The translations under genes and the position numbers were made by a program. Shown here one piece after another: positions 35,213 through 45,157 of a stretch of DNA of 64,000 nucleotides. The DNA is from Sulfuricella denitrificans. GTDB taxonomy: Bacteria; Pseudomonadota; Gammaproteobacteria; Burkholderiales; Sulfuricellaceae. The notes beneath the pieces were generated by a model. That model was not told where the DNA came from. It made no database searches and was given only the letters and a program-made list of their open reading frames with translations. Location: contig NSJJ01000001.1 in assembly GCA_002632355.1 (NCBI GenBank), positions 1 through 64,000 of the forward strand. Reading direction: 5' to 3'. Position 1 is the stretch's first letter; each line of letters begins with the position of its first letter.

Positions 35213-35704
35213 ATGATGAAACGCCTCAATGCATTCTTCAAGAGTCTGCTCCTGATCGAGCTGCTTCAGGGTATGGCCGTGACCGGACGTTATCTGTTCG
35301 CGCGCAAAATTACTGTGCAGTTCCCGGAGGAGCGCACACCGATGTCGCCGCGCTTCCGCGGCCTTCACGCACTGCGGCGCTACCCCAATGGCGAAGAGCG
35401 GTGTATTGCCTGCAAACTGTGCGAAGCCGTTTGTCCGGCCATGGCGATCCATATCGACATGGAAGAACGTGCAGATGGCACACGGCGTACTACACGTTAC
35501 GATATTGACCTGACCAAGTGCATCTTCTGCGGTTTCTGCGAAGAGTCGTGCCCGGTGGACTCCATTGTGGAAACCCGGATTTTTGATTATCACGGCGAGA
35601 AACGTGGCGATCTCTACTACACCAAGCCGATGCTGCTGGCAGTAGGCGATAAACATGAAGCGCAAATCGCCAGAGACAGGGCTGCAGATGCGAAGTACCG
35701 CTAG
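35213..35704 (+). CDS. nuoI: NADH-quinone oxidoreductase subunit I
   Basis: 163 residues. Carries two [4Fe-4S] clusters N6a and N6b with ligand sets [16 protein letters not shown] and [16 protein letters not shown]. An amphipathic N-terminal helix ([17 protein letters not shown]) lies along the membrane. Positioned between nuoH and nuoJ as usual. Confidence 0.98.
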   Translation: MMKRLNAFFKSLLLIELLQGMAVTGRYLFARKITVQFPEERTPMSPRFRGLHALRRYPNGEERCIACKLCEAVCPAMAIHIDMEERADGTRRTTRYDIDLTKCIFCGFCEESCPVDSIVETRIFDYHGEKRGDLYYTKPMLLAVGDKHEAQIARDRAADAKYR

Positions 35705-35725
35705 TTTTATGACAGGATTCTGTTA

Positions 35726-36376
35726 ATGAATGCCCAGATGCTGATTTTTTATCTTTTTGCCACGATTCTGCTGTTCGCAGCGGTTCGCGTTGTCACTGCG
35801 CGCAACCCAGTGCATTCGGCGCTATATCTCGTGTTGTCATTTTTTACCGCTGCCGCGTTATGGATCATGCTGCAGGCCGAATTTCTCGCCATAGTACTGG
35901 TGCTGGTGTACGTTGGCGCAGTGATGGTGCTATTCCTGTTCGTGGTGATGATGCTGGATATCAACTACGACACCTTGCGAGAGGGTTTCTGGAGCAATCT
36001 GCCTTTTGCGCTGACGGTGGCGATTCTGATGGCTGCCGAAATGGTGGTGGTACTCGCCGGGCGTGATTTCTGGGCAAACGGCAGCGGCAGCGTGCCAACT
36101 CTTCATGGACCTGGCTACAGCAATACCAAGGAATTGGGCCGCCTGATCTACACAGAATACGTCTACCCATTCGAAATCGCTTCGGTGATTCTTCTTGTCG
36201 CAATTGTGGCCGCCATTGCACTTACCCTGCGCCGCCGCAAGGATACGAAGTTTCAGGATCCGGCCGCGCAAATCGCAGTACGCCGAAATGATCGCCTGCG
36301 CATCATTCCTGTGGCTGCAGACACCAAACTGATGAAGAAGCCGGAAGACGCACCGCAATCGGAGCAAACATCTTGA
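35726..36376 (+). CDS. nuoJ: NADH-quinone oxidoreductase subunit J
   Basis: 216 residues with five membrane segments; [20 protein letters not shown] is the characteristic third helix with its pi-bulge region. The C-terminal cytoplasmic tail is long and charged ([19 protein letters not shown] and onward). ATG 35726 follows nuoI by 21 bases. Confidence 0.97.
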   Translation: MNAQMLIFYLFATILLFAAVRVVTARNPVHSALYLVLSFFTAAALWIMLQAEFLAIVLVLVYVGAVMVLFLFVVMMLDINYDTLREGFWSNLPFALTVAILMAAEMVVVLAGRDFWANGSGSVPTLHGPGYSNTKELGRLIYTEYVYPFEIASVILLVAIVAAIALTLRRRKDTKFQDPAAQIAVRRNDRLRIIPVAADTKLMKKPEDAPQSEQTS

Positions 36377-36386
36377 GGAACACCTT

Positions 36387-36692
36387 GTGCTGACACTATC
36401 CCACTACCTGGTACTGGGTGCCATTCTGTTCACCATCAGCGTGTTGGGTATTTTCCTTAACCGTAAGAATGTGATTGTCCTGCTCATGGCCATCGAACTG
36501 ATGCTGCTGGCAGTGAACATGAATTTTGTCGCGTTTTCGCACTACCTCAATGATACGGCTGGCCAGGTTTTTGTCTTTTTCATTCTGACAGTGGCGGCCG
36601 CAGAAGCTGCTATCGGTCTGGCGATTCTGGTAGTGCTGTTCCGCAATCTGCGTACGATCAACGTGCAGGACCTGGATCATTTGAAAGGGTAA
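36387..36692 (+). CDS. nuoK: NADH-quinone oxidoreductase subunit K
   Basis: 101 residues from a GTG start, three membrane helices. Key acidic residues are present in helix 2 ([14 protein letters not shown]) and helix 3 ([13 protein letters not shown]), needed for proton transfer. Followed by a 70-base gap before nuoL that shows no gene. Confidence 0.97.
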   Translation: MLTLSHYLVLGAILFTISVLGIFLNRKNVIVLLMAIELMLLAVNMNFVAFSHYLNDTAGQVFVFFILTVAAAEAAIGLAILVVLFRNLRTINVQDLDHLKG

Positions 36693-36762
36693 TGGGGGAT
36701 GAGTCAGGAGGTGGGAAAATTGGTTCTCCACTTTTGTTGCTTCTGATCCCTCGCCAAAATTT

Positions 36763-38754
36763 ATGACTGAAATGCAAAAACTTTACCTACTCGTGCCCTT
36801 GGCTCCCCTTTTTGGGGCGGTGATAGCGGGCCTGTTCGGTAGATTGATTGGCCGCTCGCTATCGCATTGGGTGACGATTGCCGGCGTAGCAGTTTCCTTC
36901 ATCGCGTCTGTACTGGTTTTTCAGGATGTGCTGGCGGGCCATGCATTCAACGGCAGCGTTTATACCTGGCTGACCTCGGGCGAAATGCGTTTTGAGGTGG
37001 GGTTCCTGATCGACAGGCTGTCTGCCCTGATGATGGTGGTGGTAACTTTTGTTTCACTCATGGTCCATATCTATACCATCGGATACATGGCGGAAGACCC
37101 TGGATACCAGCGCTTCTTCAGCTACATTTCTCTGTTTACTTTTTCCATGCTGATGCTGGTGATGAGTAACAACTTCCTGCAGCTTTTTTTCGGTTGGGAA
37201 GCAGTTGGTTTGGTTTCCTATCTTTTGATTGGTTTCTGGTACACAAAACCTACGGCCATCTATGCCAACCTGAAGGCCTTCCTGGTTAACCGTGTAGGCG
37301 ACTTTGGATTCCTGCTGGGTATCGGCATGGTACTGGCTTACTTCGGTACGCTGGATTACGCAGCAGTGTTTGCACTGGCGCCGGAAATGTCCAGTCATGG
37401 CGTCAACCTGCTACCGGGTGAAACATGGAGTTTGATGACAGTCATCTGTATCCTCCTGTTCATCGGTGCCATGGGCAAGTCAGCACAATTCCCGCTGCAT
37501 GTCTGGTTGCCTGATTCCATGGAAGGTCCGACCCCGATTTCTGCCCTGATTCATGCTGCAACCATGGTCACTGCCGGTATTTTCATGGTATCGCGCATGT
37601 CGCCTTTATTCGAGCTGTCAGAAACGGCGCTGTCCTTTGTCATCGTGATCGGCGCGATCACCGCGCTATTCATGGCGCTGGTGGCAATTGTCCAGACGGA
37701 TATCAAACGTGTTGTCGCTTATTCAACCCTTTCTCAGCTTGGTTACATGACTGTGGCACTGGGGGCTTCGGCCTATTCAGCGGCAATGTTTCACCTTATG
37801 ACACATGCTTTCTTCAAGGCGGTGCTGTTTCTTGGTGCCGGCTCGGTGATCATTGCCATGCATCACCAGCAAGATATGCGTTACATGGGTGGCCTGCGCA
37901 AGTACATGCCCATCACTTATCTGACAGTGCTGATCGGCGCCTTGGCTAATGCCGGTCTGCCGCCGTTTGCCGGTTTCTTCTCCAAGGACTCGATTATCGA
38001 GGCGGTCGCGCTTTCGACCATCCCGGGAGCAGGCTTTGCCCACCTTGCAATTCTCGCGGGTGTATTCATTGGTGGGTTTTATTCCTTCCGTTTGGTGTTT
38101 TTCACCTTTCACGGAGAAGAGCGTTTCCGCCATGCGCCTGCCATGGGGCACGGACATCACGACGACCACGGTCACCATGGTTCGAATGAACCGCACGAGT
38201 CACCGTGGGTGGTCACGGTGCCCCTGCTGCTGCTGGCAATTCCTTCTGTGGCGGCAGGATGGCTGATCGGACCCATGCTGTTCGGTGGATACTTCGGCGA
38301 CACCATTCTTATTTCCCACGATCATCACGCGCTCGCGCACATGATGGAAGAGTTTCATGGGGTCGGGGCGATGATGTTGCATGCCATTACCACGCTGCCC
38401 TTCTGGCTTGCTGTCAGTGGTGCGGGAACAGCCTGGTTCCTGTATATCCTTCGCCCGGAACTTCCGGGAGTCATCAAATCCAGATTCAGCCTGATTTCCA
38501 TCATTCTGGAGAAAAAATACGGCTTTGACGCCTTTAATGACTTTTTCTTTGCCGGTGGAGCGCGTTTGCTTGGTCGCAGCTTGTGGAAAGTGGGTGATGT
38601 CTGGCTGATCGATGGCTTGTTCGTCAATGGTACGGCACGCCTGGTGGGGTGGTTTTCAGCGTTGATAAGACATGTGCAGTCCGGCTATATTTACCACTAC
38701 GCCTTTGCCATGATCATTGGTGTATTTTTGATGATCTCACTATTCGTCAGATGA
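36763..38754 (+). CDS. nuoL: NADH-quinone oxidoreductase subunit L
   Basis: 663 residues, the distal antiporter-like subunit with a long C-terminal amphipathic helix that ties the membrane arm together. Antiporter motifs include GWEAVGLVSYLLIGFW, AMGKSAQFPLHVWLPDSMEGPTPISALIHAATMVTAGI, and VAYSTLSQLGYM. A His-rich loop around residue 461 (MGHGHHDDHGHHG) lies between late helices; such loops are seen in related proteins. Confidence 0.98.
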   Translation: MTEMQKLYLLVPLAPLFGAVIAGLFGRLIGRSLSHWVTIAGVAVSFIASVLVFQDVLAGHAFNGSVYTWLTSGEMRFEVGFLIDRLSALMMVVVTFVSLMVHIYTIGYMAEDPGYQRFFSYISLFTFSMLMLVMSNNFLQLFFGWEAVGLVSYLLIGFWYTKPTAIYANLKAFLVNRVGDFGFLLGIGMVLAYFGTLDYAAVFALAPEMSSHGVNLLPGETWSLMTVICILLFIGAMGKSAQFPLHVWLPDSMEGPTPISALIHAATMVTAGIFMVSRMSPLFELSETALSFVIVIGAITALFMALVAIVQTDIKRVVAYSTLSQLGYMTVALGASAYSAAMFHLMTHAFFKAVLFLGAGSVIIAMHHQQDMRYMGGLRKYMPITYLTVLIGALANAGLPPFAGFFSKDSIIEAVALSTIPGAGFAHLAILAGVFIGGFYSFRLVFFTFHGEERFRHAPAMGHGHHDDHGHHGSNEPHESPWVVTVPLLLLAIPSVAAGWLIGPMLFGGYFGDTILISHDHHALAHMMEEFHGVGAMMLHAITTLPFWLAVSGAGTAWFLYILRPELPGVIKSRFSLISIILEKKYGFDAFNDFFFAGGARLLGRSLWKVGDVWLIDGLFVNGTARLVGWFSALIRHVQSGYIYHYAFAMIIGVFLMISLFVR

Positions 38755-38779
38755 CGAGACAGAGTAATTTAGGGAAGTT

Positions 38780-40264
38780 ATGAGCGAAGGTTCGACATTG
38801 TTAAGCTGGGTGATCTGGTTGCCTATCGTGGCAGGTTTGCTGGTGCTCGCCACTGGCAGCGATAGGAATGCAGCATTTGCCCGCGTCATCGCCCTGATTG
38901 GCGCCTGTGCCAATTTCCTGATGAGTATCCCACTGTTTTCGGGCTTCAATCGCCTGACAAGCGATATGCAGTTTGTCGAGCTGGCCCCATGGATTGACAC
39001 TTTCAACATTCACTATCATCTGGGTGTGGATGGAATTTCCGTACTGTTCATTCTACTTACTACCTTTACCACCTTGCTGGTGGTCATTGCTGGATGGAAA
39101 GTGATTGAAAAAAAGGTTGCACAATACATGGCAGCCTTCCTGATCATGTCCGGCTTGATGATCGGCGTTTTCTCAGCGCTGGATGCCGTGCTGTTTTATG
39201 TTTTCTGGGAAGCCATGCTGATTCCGATGTTCATAGCCATCGGTGTCTGGGGCGGACCGAACAGGGTATATGCTGCTGTCAAGTTCTTTCTTTATACCCT
39301 GCTGGGCTCATTGCTGATGCTGGTTGCGTTCATATACCTGTATCACAGATCGGGGGGGAGTTTCAGTATCCTCGACTATTACAGGCTGCCGCTTACTTTT
39401 AATGTGCAGATTCTGCTTTTTATCGCCTTTTTCACTGCTTTTGCCGTCAAGGTACCCATGTTCCCGGTGCATACCTGGTTGCCGGATGCCCACGTTGAAG
39501 CCCCGACAGGGGGCTCTGTGGTGCTGGCAGCGATCATGCTGAAGTTGGGCGCCTACGGTTTCCTGCGTTTTTCGCTGCCAATCCTGCCCGATGCCAGTCA
39601 TGCCATGTCCGGATTCATGATCACGTTATCCCTGATCGCAGTGGTCTATATTGGTCTTGTGGCTCTTGCGCAAAGCGATATGAAAAAACTGATCGCTTAT
39701 TCCTCTATTTCTCATATGGGATTTGTGACGCTTGGATTTTTTATATTCAGCAACTTGGGGATGGAAGGCGCGCTGGTTCAGATGATTTCTCATGGTTTCA
39801 TCTCCGGAGCGATGTTTCTCTGCGTGGGAGTGATGTATGACCGCATGCATTCGCGCAACATAGCCGATTATGGCGGTGTGGTGAACAGGATGCCCGTGTT
39901 CGCTGCCTACTTCATGCTTTTTGCCATGGCCAATGCAGGACTCCCGGGTACCAGCGGTTTTGTGGGAGAATTCATGGTAATTCTGGCCGCGATCAAGGTT
40001 AATTTCTGGTATGGATTCCTGTCTGCTACAACGTTGATTTTTGGTGCGGCCTACACTCTATGGATGTACAAGCGCGTGATCTTTGGCCCAGTGGCAAATG
40101 CGCACGTTGATAAATTGACCGATATCGGCAAACGAGAATTTCTAGTGCTGGGCATGCTTGCCGTGGCAGTTCTCGGGATGGGGATTTATCCCCTGCCTTT
40201 TACCGAGGTGATGCATGCATCGGTCAATCATCTGCTTGCCCATGTGGCGCAAAGTAAACTTTAA
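38780..40264 (+). CDS. nuoM: NADH-quinone oxidoreductase subunit M
   Basis: 494 residues with about fourteen membrane helices. Antiporter-like core: [17 protein letters not shown] (functional Glu), [27 protein letters not shown], and [14 protein letters not shown]. One of three proton-pumping subunits. Follows nuoL by 25 bases. Confidence 0.98.
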   Translation: MSEGSTLLSWVIWLPIVAGLLVLATGSDRNAAFARVIALIGACANFLMSIPLFSGFNRLTSDMQFVELAPWIDTFNIHYHLGVDGISVLFILLTTFTTLLVVIAGWKVIEKKVAQYMAAFLIMSGLMIGVFSALDAVLFYVFWEAMLIPMFIAIGVWGGPNRVYAAVKFFLYTLLGSLLMLVAFIYLYHRSGGSFSILDYYRLPLTFNVQILLFIAFFTAFAVKVPMFPVHTWLPDAHVEAPTGGSVVLAAIMLKLGAYGFLRFSLPILPDASHAMSGFMITLSLIAVVYIGLVALAQSDMKKLIAYSSISHMGFVTLGFFIFSNLGMEGALVQMISHGFISGAMFLCVGVMYDRMHSRNIADYGGVVNRMPVFAAYFMLFAMANAGLPGTSGFVGEFMVILAAIKVNFWYGFLSATTLIFGAAYTLWMYKRVIFGPVANAHVDKLTDIGKREFLVLGMLAVAVLGMGIYPLPFTEVMHASVNHLLAHVAQSKL

Positions 40265-40275
40265 AGGGCCGTTTC

Positions 40276-41724
40276 ATGACTTTTCCCATGCCCAACCTGA
40301 CACCCGCGTTGCCAGAGATTTTCGTTCTGGTCATGGTGTCGTTGATTCTCGTCATTGACTTGTTTCTTTCGGCCAAGAACCGTTTTATTACTTATGCGCT
40401 GACACAGATAACCCTGCTTGGTGCAGCCTGGATCACAGTGTCGACCCATGGTTCAGCACCGCAATATACATTCAGCAACATGTTTGTAGATGACGCCATG
40501 AGCGACGTGCTGAAGTTGATGAGTTATATCGCCGTGTCCGTCGTGCTGGTTTATTCCCGCTCGTATATCAGTTTGCGCGGTATGTTCCGGGGTGAGTTCT
40601 TTGCACTGGTATTGTTTGCAATGCTGGGAATGATGGTCATGATCTCCGCCAATCATTTCCTGGTGCTGTATATGGGCCTGGAACTGCTATCGCTAAGCCT
40701 TTATGCCATGGTCGCGTTGCAGCGTGACTCCGCAATTTCTACAGAAGCGGCAATGAAGTATTTTGTGCTGGGGGCCCTGGCTTCCGGCTTGCTTCTGTAT
40801 GGCATGTCCATGCTGTATGGAGCAACAGGCAGCCTCAACATCAATCAGGTTGCGACAGTAATTCAGAACACCACGGGCAACCATGTCGTGCTCACTTTCG
40901 GACTGGTATTTATTGTCGCGGGCCTGGCGTTCAAACTGGGCGTGGTCCCTTTTCATATGTGGATCCCTGACGTATATCAGGGTGCGCCTACCGCTGTGAC
41001 CCTTTTCATTGGTTCGGCGCCAAAAATTGCAGCTTTTGCCTTTGTCACCCGGTTACTCGTCGATGGTTTGCAGGGTTTGGTCCATGACTGGCAGGGCATG
41101 CTGGTCATCATGGCATTTCTTTCCATGGCCATCGGTAACATCACCGCGATTGCCCAAACCAATATCAAACGTATGCTGGCTTACTCAACCATTTCACACA
41201 TGGGTTTCATGCTGCTCGGTTTTCTTTCAGGAAGCCTGAACGGTTACAGTTCGTCGATGTTTTATGTGCTGGTGTATGTGCTGATGAGCCTGGGCGGTTT
41301 CGGCATGGTGATGCTGATGTCACGCAAGGGATTTGAGGCTGAAAATCTTGATGATTTCAAGGGGCTGAACCAGCGTAGTCCCTGGTATGCATTCATGATG
41401 CTATTGCTCATGTTTTCCATGGCAGGTATTCCTCCGACTGTCGGCTTCTATGCAAAATTGTCTGTGCTCCAGGCAGCGCTGCAAGCCGGTTTTATCTGGT
41501 TGGTTGTTGCAGCCGTGCTGTTTTCAGTCATCGGCGCGTTCTATTATCTGCGGATTATCAAACTGATGTATTTTGACTCGCCAGTGGATGAGACGCCCAT
41601 TCGTCCGGAAGGCGATATGGCCATGTTGATGAGTACGAATGGACTGGCTGTGCTGGCCCTGGGCATCCTGCCCCAGCCCTTGATGGCACTCTGTGCTTAT
41701 GCGATTCAGCGCTCGCTGTTGTGA
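40276..41724 (+). CDS. nuoN: NADH-quinone oxidoreductase subunit N
   Basis: 482 residues, about fourteen helices. Signatures: [17 protein letters not shown] (functional Glu), [35 protein letters not shown], and [17 protein letters not shown]. Last canonical complex I gene; its stop overlaps the DUF2818 start by 4 bases. Confidence 0.98.
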   Translation: MTFPMPNLTPALPEIFVLVMVSLILVIDLFLSAKNRFITYALTQITLLGAAWITVSTHGSAPQYTFSNMFVDDAMSDVLKLMSYIAVSVVLVYSRSYISLRGMFRGEFFALVLFAMLGMMVMISANHFLVLYMGLELLSLSLYAMVALQRDSAISTEAAMKYFVLGALASGLLLYGMSMLYGATGSLNINQVATVIQNTTGNHVVLTFGLVFIVAGLAFKLGVVPFHMWIPDVYQGAPTAVTLFIGSAPKIAAFAFVTRLLVDGLQGLVHDWQGMLVIMAFLSMAIGNITAIAQTNIKRMLAYSTISHMGFMLLGFLSGSLNGYSSSMFYVLVYVLMSLGGFGMVMLMSRKGFEAENLDDFKGLNQRSPWYAFMMLLLMFSMAGIPPTVGFYAKLSVLQAALQAGFIWLVVAAVLFSVIGAFYYLRIIKLMYFDSPVDETPIRPEGDMAMLMSTNGLAVLALGILPQPLMALCAYAIQRSLL

Positions 41725-42014
41725 TTACTGGCATGGCGATACTACTGGTGCTGGCATTGGTGGCCGCAAATCTGCCATTTGTGGCTGACCGTCTGTTGTT
41801 GCTCATTCCGCTTAAATCCGAAAAAAGCCTGATCTGGCATCTCTTCGAGCTGATGGTGCTGTATTTCATGGTTGGCGGTGTCAGCGTGTTACTGGAGCGC
41901 CGGCTAGCACCACCGCATTCCCAGAACTGGGAATTCTATGCGGTTACGGCCTGCCTGTTTCTTGTCTTCGCCTTTCCCGGTTTTATTTACCGCTACCTGT
42001 GGCGGAAGCGGTAA
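41721..42014 (+). CDS. DUF2818 family membrane protein at the end of the nuo operon
   Basis: 97 residues with three hydrophobic segments (about 4-22, 38-58, 72-92). The motif [14 protein letters not shown] and the C-terminal [13 protein letters not shown] mark DUF2818, which follows nuoN in many betaproteobacteria. It is translationally coupled to nuoN (GTG within the nuoN stop region; ATG 41733 is an alternative). A role as accessory or assembly factor of complex I is plausible but unproven. Confidence 0.88.
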   Translation: MITGMAILLVLALVAANLPFVADRLLLLIPLKSEKSLIWHLFELMVLYFMVGGVSVLLERRLAPPHSQNWEFYAVTACLFLVFAFPGFIYRYLWRKR

Positions 42015-42020
42015 ATAAAA
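41981..42020. terminator. 13-bp perfect palindrome at the 3' end of the nuo operon
   Basis: TTTTATTTACCGC (41981-41993) and its exact complement (42008-42020) flank a 14-base loop. The right arm contains the DUF2818 stop codon. It lies between two convergent genes (DUF2818 and the gene ending at 42041), as a two-way terminator would. The outer A/T pairs are symmetrical rather than forming a one-sided T-run, so termination is likely but not textbook. Confidence 0.6.
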
Positions 42021-42040
42021 CACTGACGCAAAACTTGCCC

Positions 42041-42496
42041 TTATGCGGCTTCCCGGTAACGCTCTTTTGCAGCACGTGCCTCGGAGGCCTGTTTGGCAGA
42101 GTACGCTTTGCCCGACCAGAGCATGCGATAGGCAATTTCCTCGTTTCCGTTTTCGCATAGTTCCAGAACCTGCCGAAATAGAGGCTGAAACGTTTCCGAA
42201 CGATGAGATTGCTCATGTTCTTCAAAGCTCTTCCAGAACGTTACAATTTGAGCTTCTTTGTCTTTCAATGGACTTTCGACGGGTAGTCCAATAGCGCTTC
42301 CTTCGTTCGAAACTTCGCCACTGTTCAGCATCACGAATCCACCGACGAAGCCAGTATCCGAATGATAGGTTTTCACATTTTCGCATAATGTTGCAACGCG
42401 TTCCTCCAAGTCTTCAATGGTGTAGTCTTGTTTAAGTATGACTCGATTCACCGTAACGATGCCATCGGATGGGAATCCTTGTATAAGGTCTGACAT
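42041..42496 (-). CDS. Protein of unknown function with a possible dimeric alpha-beta barrel (ABM-like) domain
   Basis: 151 residues. IVTFWKSFEEHEQSHRSETFQPLF resembles the helix region of small dimeric alpha-beta barrel (antibiotic biosynthesis monooxygenase-like) proteins. The N-terminal part (SDGIVTVNRVILKQDYTIEDLEERVATL) also fits such a strand-helix layout. AAGGAG lies before ATG 42496. It interrupts the otherwise common DUF2818-nudF adjacency, reads opposite to both, and is more AT-rich than the nuo genes, which suggests later arrival. Function not known. Confidence 0.7.
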   Translation of the reverse strand: MSDLIQGFPSDGIVTVNRVILKQDYTIEDLEERVATLCENVKTYHSDTGFVGGFVMLNSGEVSNEGSAIGLPVESPLKDKEAQIVTFWKSFEEHEQSHRSETFQPLFRQVLELCENGNEEIAYRMLWSGKAYSAKQASEARAAKERYREAA

Positions 42497-42629
42497 GACT
42501 GAACTCCTTTTTGATTAAGAATATTAAGTAATGAATAAAATAAACAGAAAATTAATGGGCGAATATAAATATCCAATAGATATACCATACAAAAATACTA
42601 AGGTATTGTCAAACAACTATGGAGAAATG

Positions 42630-43190
42630 ATGCCGGACAGAAATCTGACGGAAAACCAGTTGAGGTCTCAGACGGTTTACAAAGGGGGTCTGCTGCACGT
42701 CAAAGAAGACGTCGTACAACTGCCAAATGGTGAATCTGCCCGGCGTGAATATATTCTGCACCCCGGTGCGGTTGTCATTATTGCACTGCTGGAAAATGGC
42801 AATGTGGTTATGGAGCGTCAGTTTCGCTATCCGCTGCATCAGGAGTTTTATGAGTTTCCAGCGGGAAAACTTGACTCCGGAGAGTCGGCACTGGCTTGCG
42901 GTCAGCGCGAATTGCTCGAGGAAACAGGATATCGTGCTGAGAGCTGGAAATTTGTTGCCACAGTGCATCCCTGTATCGGATATTCAAATGAAGCAATGAG
43001 CCTGTACCTTGCACAGGGCCTGACAGAAGGGCCGCATCGGCGCGATAGCGACGAATTTCTGGAAGTGTTTTCCTTGCCTCTGAGTGAAGCTTTGGAGTGG
43101 GTGCGGAACGGCCGAATTACTGATGTGAAAACGGTCATCGGTCTGTTCTGGGCGGAGAAAATGATCAATGGCTGGCAAGCAGCAGATTAA
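42630..43190 (+). CDS. nudF: NUDIX hydrolase, ADP-ribose pyrophosphatase family
   Basis: About 186 residues. The Nudix box reads GKLDSGESALACGQRELLEETGYRAE (in the pattern GxxxxxExxxxxxxREUxEExG), with QRELLEETG holding the metal-binding Glu residues. The length and the N-terminal strand domain fit ADP-ribose diphosphatases. GGAG lies just before a tandem ATGATG (42627/42630). The 130 bases upstream are strikingly AT-rich and contain the divergent promoters. Position after nuo-DUF2818 matches betaproteobacterial gene order. Confidence 0.9.
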   Translation: MPDRNLTENQLRSQTVYKGGLLHVKEDVVQLPNGESARREYILHPGAVVIIALLENGNVVMERQFRYPLHQEFYEFPAGKLDSGESALACGQRELLEETGYRAESWKFVATVHPCIGYSNEAMSLYLAQGLTEGPHRRDSDEFLEVFSLPLSEALEWVRNGRITDVKTVIGLFWAEKMINGWQAAD

Positions 43191-43250
43191 GCAATACAGT
43201 GATTGAGCATAATTCTTGATCTTTTTCGCACAGCTAAGCACAATCGGCCC

Positions 43251-44375
43251 ATGATTCATATAGTCCCAAAGGGCCAAATTTTCGAAGACACCTCAAGTGG
43301 CGTGATCTGCTGCCAGGGTTCCTGGACCCTGTCGCACGTCAGCAATCTGAAGCAGATGATTGAAGCCTGGAACTGGCCAGCCAGCACGGAAATTCTGCTC
43401 GATTGCAGTCAACTGGTAGCCCTGGATACCACGGGTGCGTGGCTGTTGCACCGAGTCAGGAAAAAAGCGGCGCTCGTTGGGAGCCGTGTAATGATGCAGG
43501 ACTTGCGGCCCGGTTTTGTGGCATTGCTTGGCATCGTCGAAGCCAGTGCCAGGGACGCAGAAGTGCGCCCGCAGGCGCGGCTTGGCTTGCTGGAGCATCT
43601 GGGGAGGCGGTTTGCCGGCCACACAAAGCAGGCGGCCTTGATGCTGGCCTTTGTCGGCGAGGCGGCGCTTGCCGCTTTGCGGCTCATCAGACAGCCTTCC
43701 CGTCTACGAATCCGGCCGCTGCTGCATAATATACAAAGCGCCGGGTTTGAAGCGCTGCCTATTGTTGGCCTGCTTTCTTTCTTGATGGGCGTGGTTGTTT
43801 CTTATCAGGGCGCGGAGCAACTGGCCCGCTATGGAGCGAGCATATTCGTGGCTGACCTGGTAGGCCTGTCCATGTTGCGCGAGATGTCTCCCCTGTTAAC
43901 CGCGATTATCGTGGCGGGGCGCTCCGGGTCTGCTTTCACGGCACAGATCGGCACCATGAAGGTAACAGAAGAAGTGGATGCAATGCGAACCATTGGAATT
44001 GCACCCATGGACTTTCTGGTGCTGCCAAAGCTCATGGCGCTAATCATTGCTGTCCCCCTGCTGACCGTGTATGCAGATATTCTTGGCGTTGTGGGAGGGA
44101 TGGTGATGGCCAAGACGCAGCTTGGGATCAATTTCGAAGACTTTGCCGACAGGCTGGATGATGCAGTCAGCCTTTCTTCATATATCGTCGGCCTGGGCAA
44201 GGCGCTGGTATTTGCTGTTATCGTAGGGATTGTGGGCTGTTTTCAGGGATTCCAGGTGGGTGGCAGCGCTGACAGTGTAGGCCGTCAAACGACGATCAGC
44301 GTGGTTCAGGCGATATTTTTGGTTATTGTGATGGATGCGGTTTTTTCCATTATTTTTAGCTGGTTGAAGATTTGA
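43251..44375 (+). CDS. mlaE: MlaE-type lipid ABC transporter permease with N-terminal STAS domain
   Basis: 374 residues. The first ~95 residues form a STAS-like domain (GSWTLSHVSNLKQM, LLDCSQLVALDTTGAWLLHRVRK), the role played by the separate MlaB protein in E. coli. The remainder is the MlaE permease with GVVVSYQGAEQLARYGA, REMSPLLTAIIVAGRSGSAFTAQIGTMKVTEEVDAM and several membrane helices. It moves phospholipids between inner and outer membranes. ATG 43251 is chosen over TTG 43203. First of a four-gene operon overlapping the ATPase by one base. Confidence 0.9.
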   Translation: MIHIVPKGQIFEDTSSGVICCQGSWTLSHVSNLKQMIEAWNWPASTEILLDCSQLVALDTTGAWLLHRVRKKAALVGSRVMMQDLRPGFVALLGIVEASARDAEVRPQARLGLLEHLGRRFAGHTKQAALMLAFVGEAALAALRLIRQPSRLRIRPLLHNIQSAGFEALPIVGLLSFLMGVVVSYQGAEQLARYGASIFVADLVGLSMLREMSPLLTAIIVAGRSGSAFTAQIGTMKVTEEVDAMRTIGIAPMDFLVLPKLMALIIAVPLLTVYADILGVVGGMVMAKTQLGINFEDFADRLDDAVSLSSYIVGLGKALVFAVIVGIVGCFQGFQVGGSADSVGRQTTISVVQAIFLVIVMDAVFSIIFSWLKI

Positions 44376-45157
44376 TGGCGGAAATTTCAAACATTGTCGA
44401 AATCGATAGTATTTGTACACAATTCGGCACTTTGACCGTACACGAAAATGTAAGCCTGAACGTTCGCCAGGGTGAGATATTCGCGCTGGCCGGTGGGAGC
44501 GGATGCGGCAAATCAACGTTGTTGCGCGAAATCATCTTGCTGCAAAAACCGCTTTCCGGCTCAATTCGCGTGTTTGGACAGGAAGTGCTGGGGTTGGATG
44601 ACGAGGCAGCTTTGCCTTTGCGTCGTCGCTGGGGTGTGATGTTCGAGCGCGGCGCACTGTTCAGTTCACTGTCCGTGCTCGAGAATGTGGGCCTGCCCCT
44701 GCGGGAGCATACAGAACTGGACCATGACCTGATCGATAAACTTGCTGCACTGAAGATTGCGCTTGCAGGTTTGCCGGCCAGTGCAGGAGCCAAGTACCCT
44801 AACGAACTTTCGGGTGGGATGCGCAAGCGCGCGGCACTTGCAAGAGCGCTGGCGCTTGAGCCCGAACTGGTGTTCCTCGACGAGCCCACCGCTGGGCTGG
44901 ATCCGCTTAGCGCCAGCGGTTTCGATGAACTGGTTAAAAACCTGAAAGAATCTCTCGGCCTGACGATCATGATGGTAACGCACGATCTGGACCTGCTGTG
45001 GCAGGTGGCTGACAGGGTCGCCGTACTGGGCGAGAACCGGGTGCTGGGGCTGGGAACCATGGAAGAGCTGTCTAACGAGGAACACCCGATCATTCGTGAG
45101 TATTTTCATGGGGTGCGCGGCCGGGCGGCATGGGAGCAAGCGTGGAAACAAAAGTAA
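44375..45157 (+). CDS. mlaF: ATP-binding protein of the Mla-type lipid transporter
   Basis: 260 residues of an ABC ATPase: Walker A GGSGCGKST, ABC signature LSGGMRKRAALARALAL, Walker B LVFLDEPTAGLDP, and the H-loop THDLD. The GMRKR form of the signature is characteristic of MlaF/Ttg2A. It energises the permease just upstream. Its ATG is fused to the permease stop (TGATG) and its end overlaps the MCE gene by 28 bases. Confidence 0.95.
   Translation: MAEISNIVEIDSICTQFGTLTVHENVSLNVRQGEIFALAGGSGCGKSTLLREIILLQKPLSGSIRVFGQEVLGLDDEAALPLRRRWGVMFERGALFSSLSVLENVGLPLREHTELDHDLIDKLAALKIALAGLPASAGAKYPNELSGGMRKRAALARALALEPELVFLDEPTAGLDPLSASGFDELVKNLKESLGLTIMMVTHDLDLLWQVADRVAVLGENRVLGLGTMEELSNEEHPIIREYFHGVRGRAAWEQAWKQK

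Noticed and set aside
42531-42626. In-frame N-terminal extension of the NUDIX protein
   Set aside because: It is very AT-rich, has no ribosome site, and GGAG stands directly before the ATG pair at 42627/42630; it is more likely promoter sequence.
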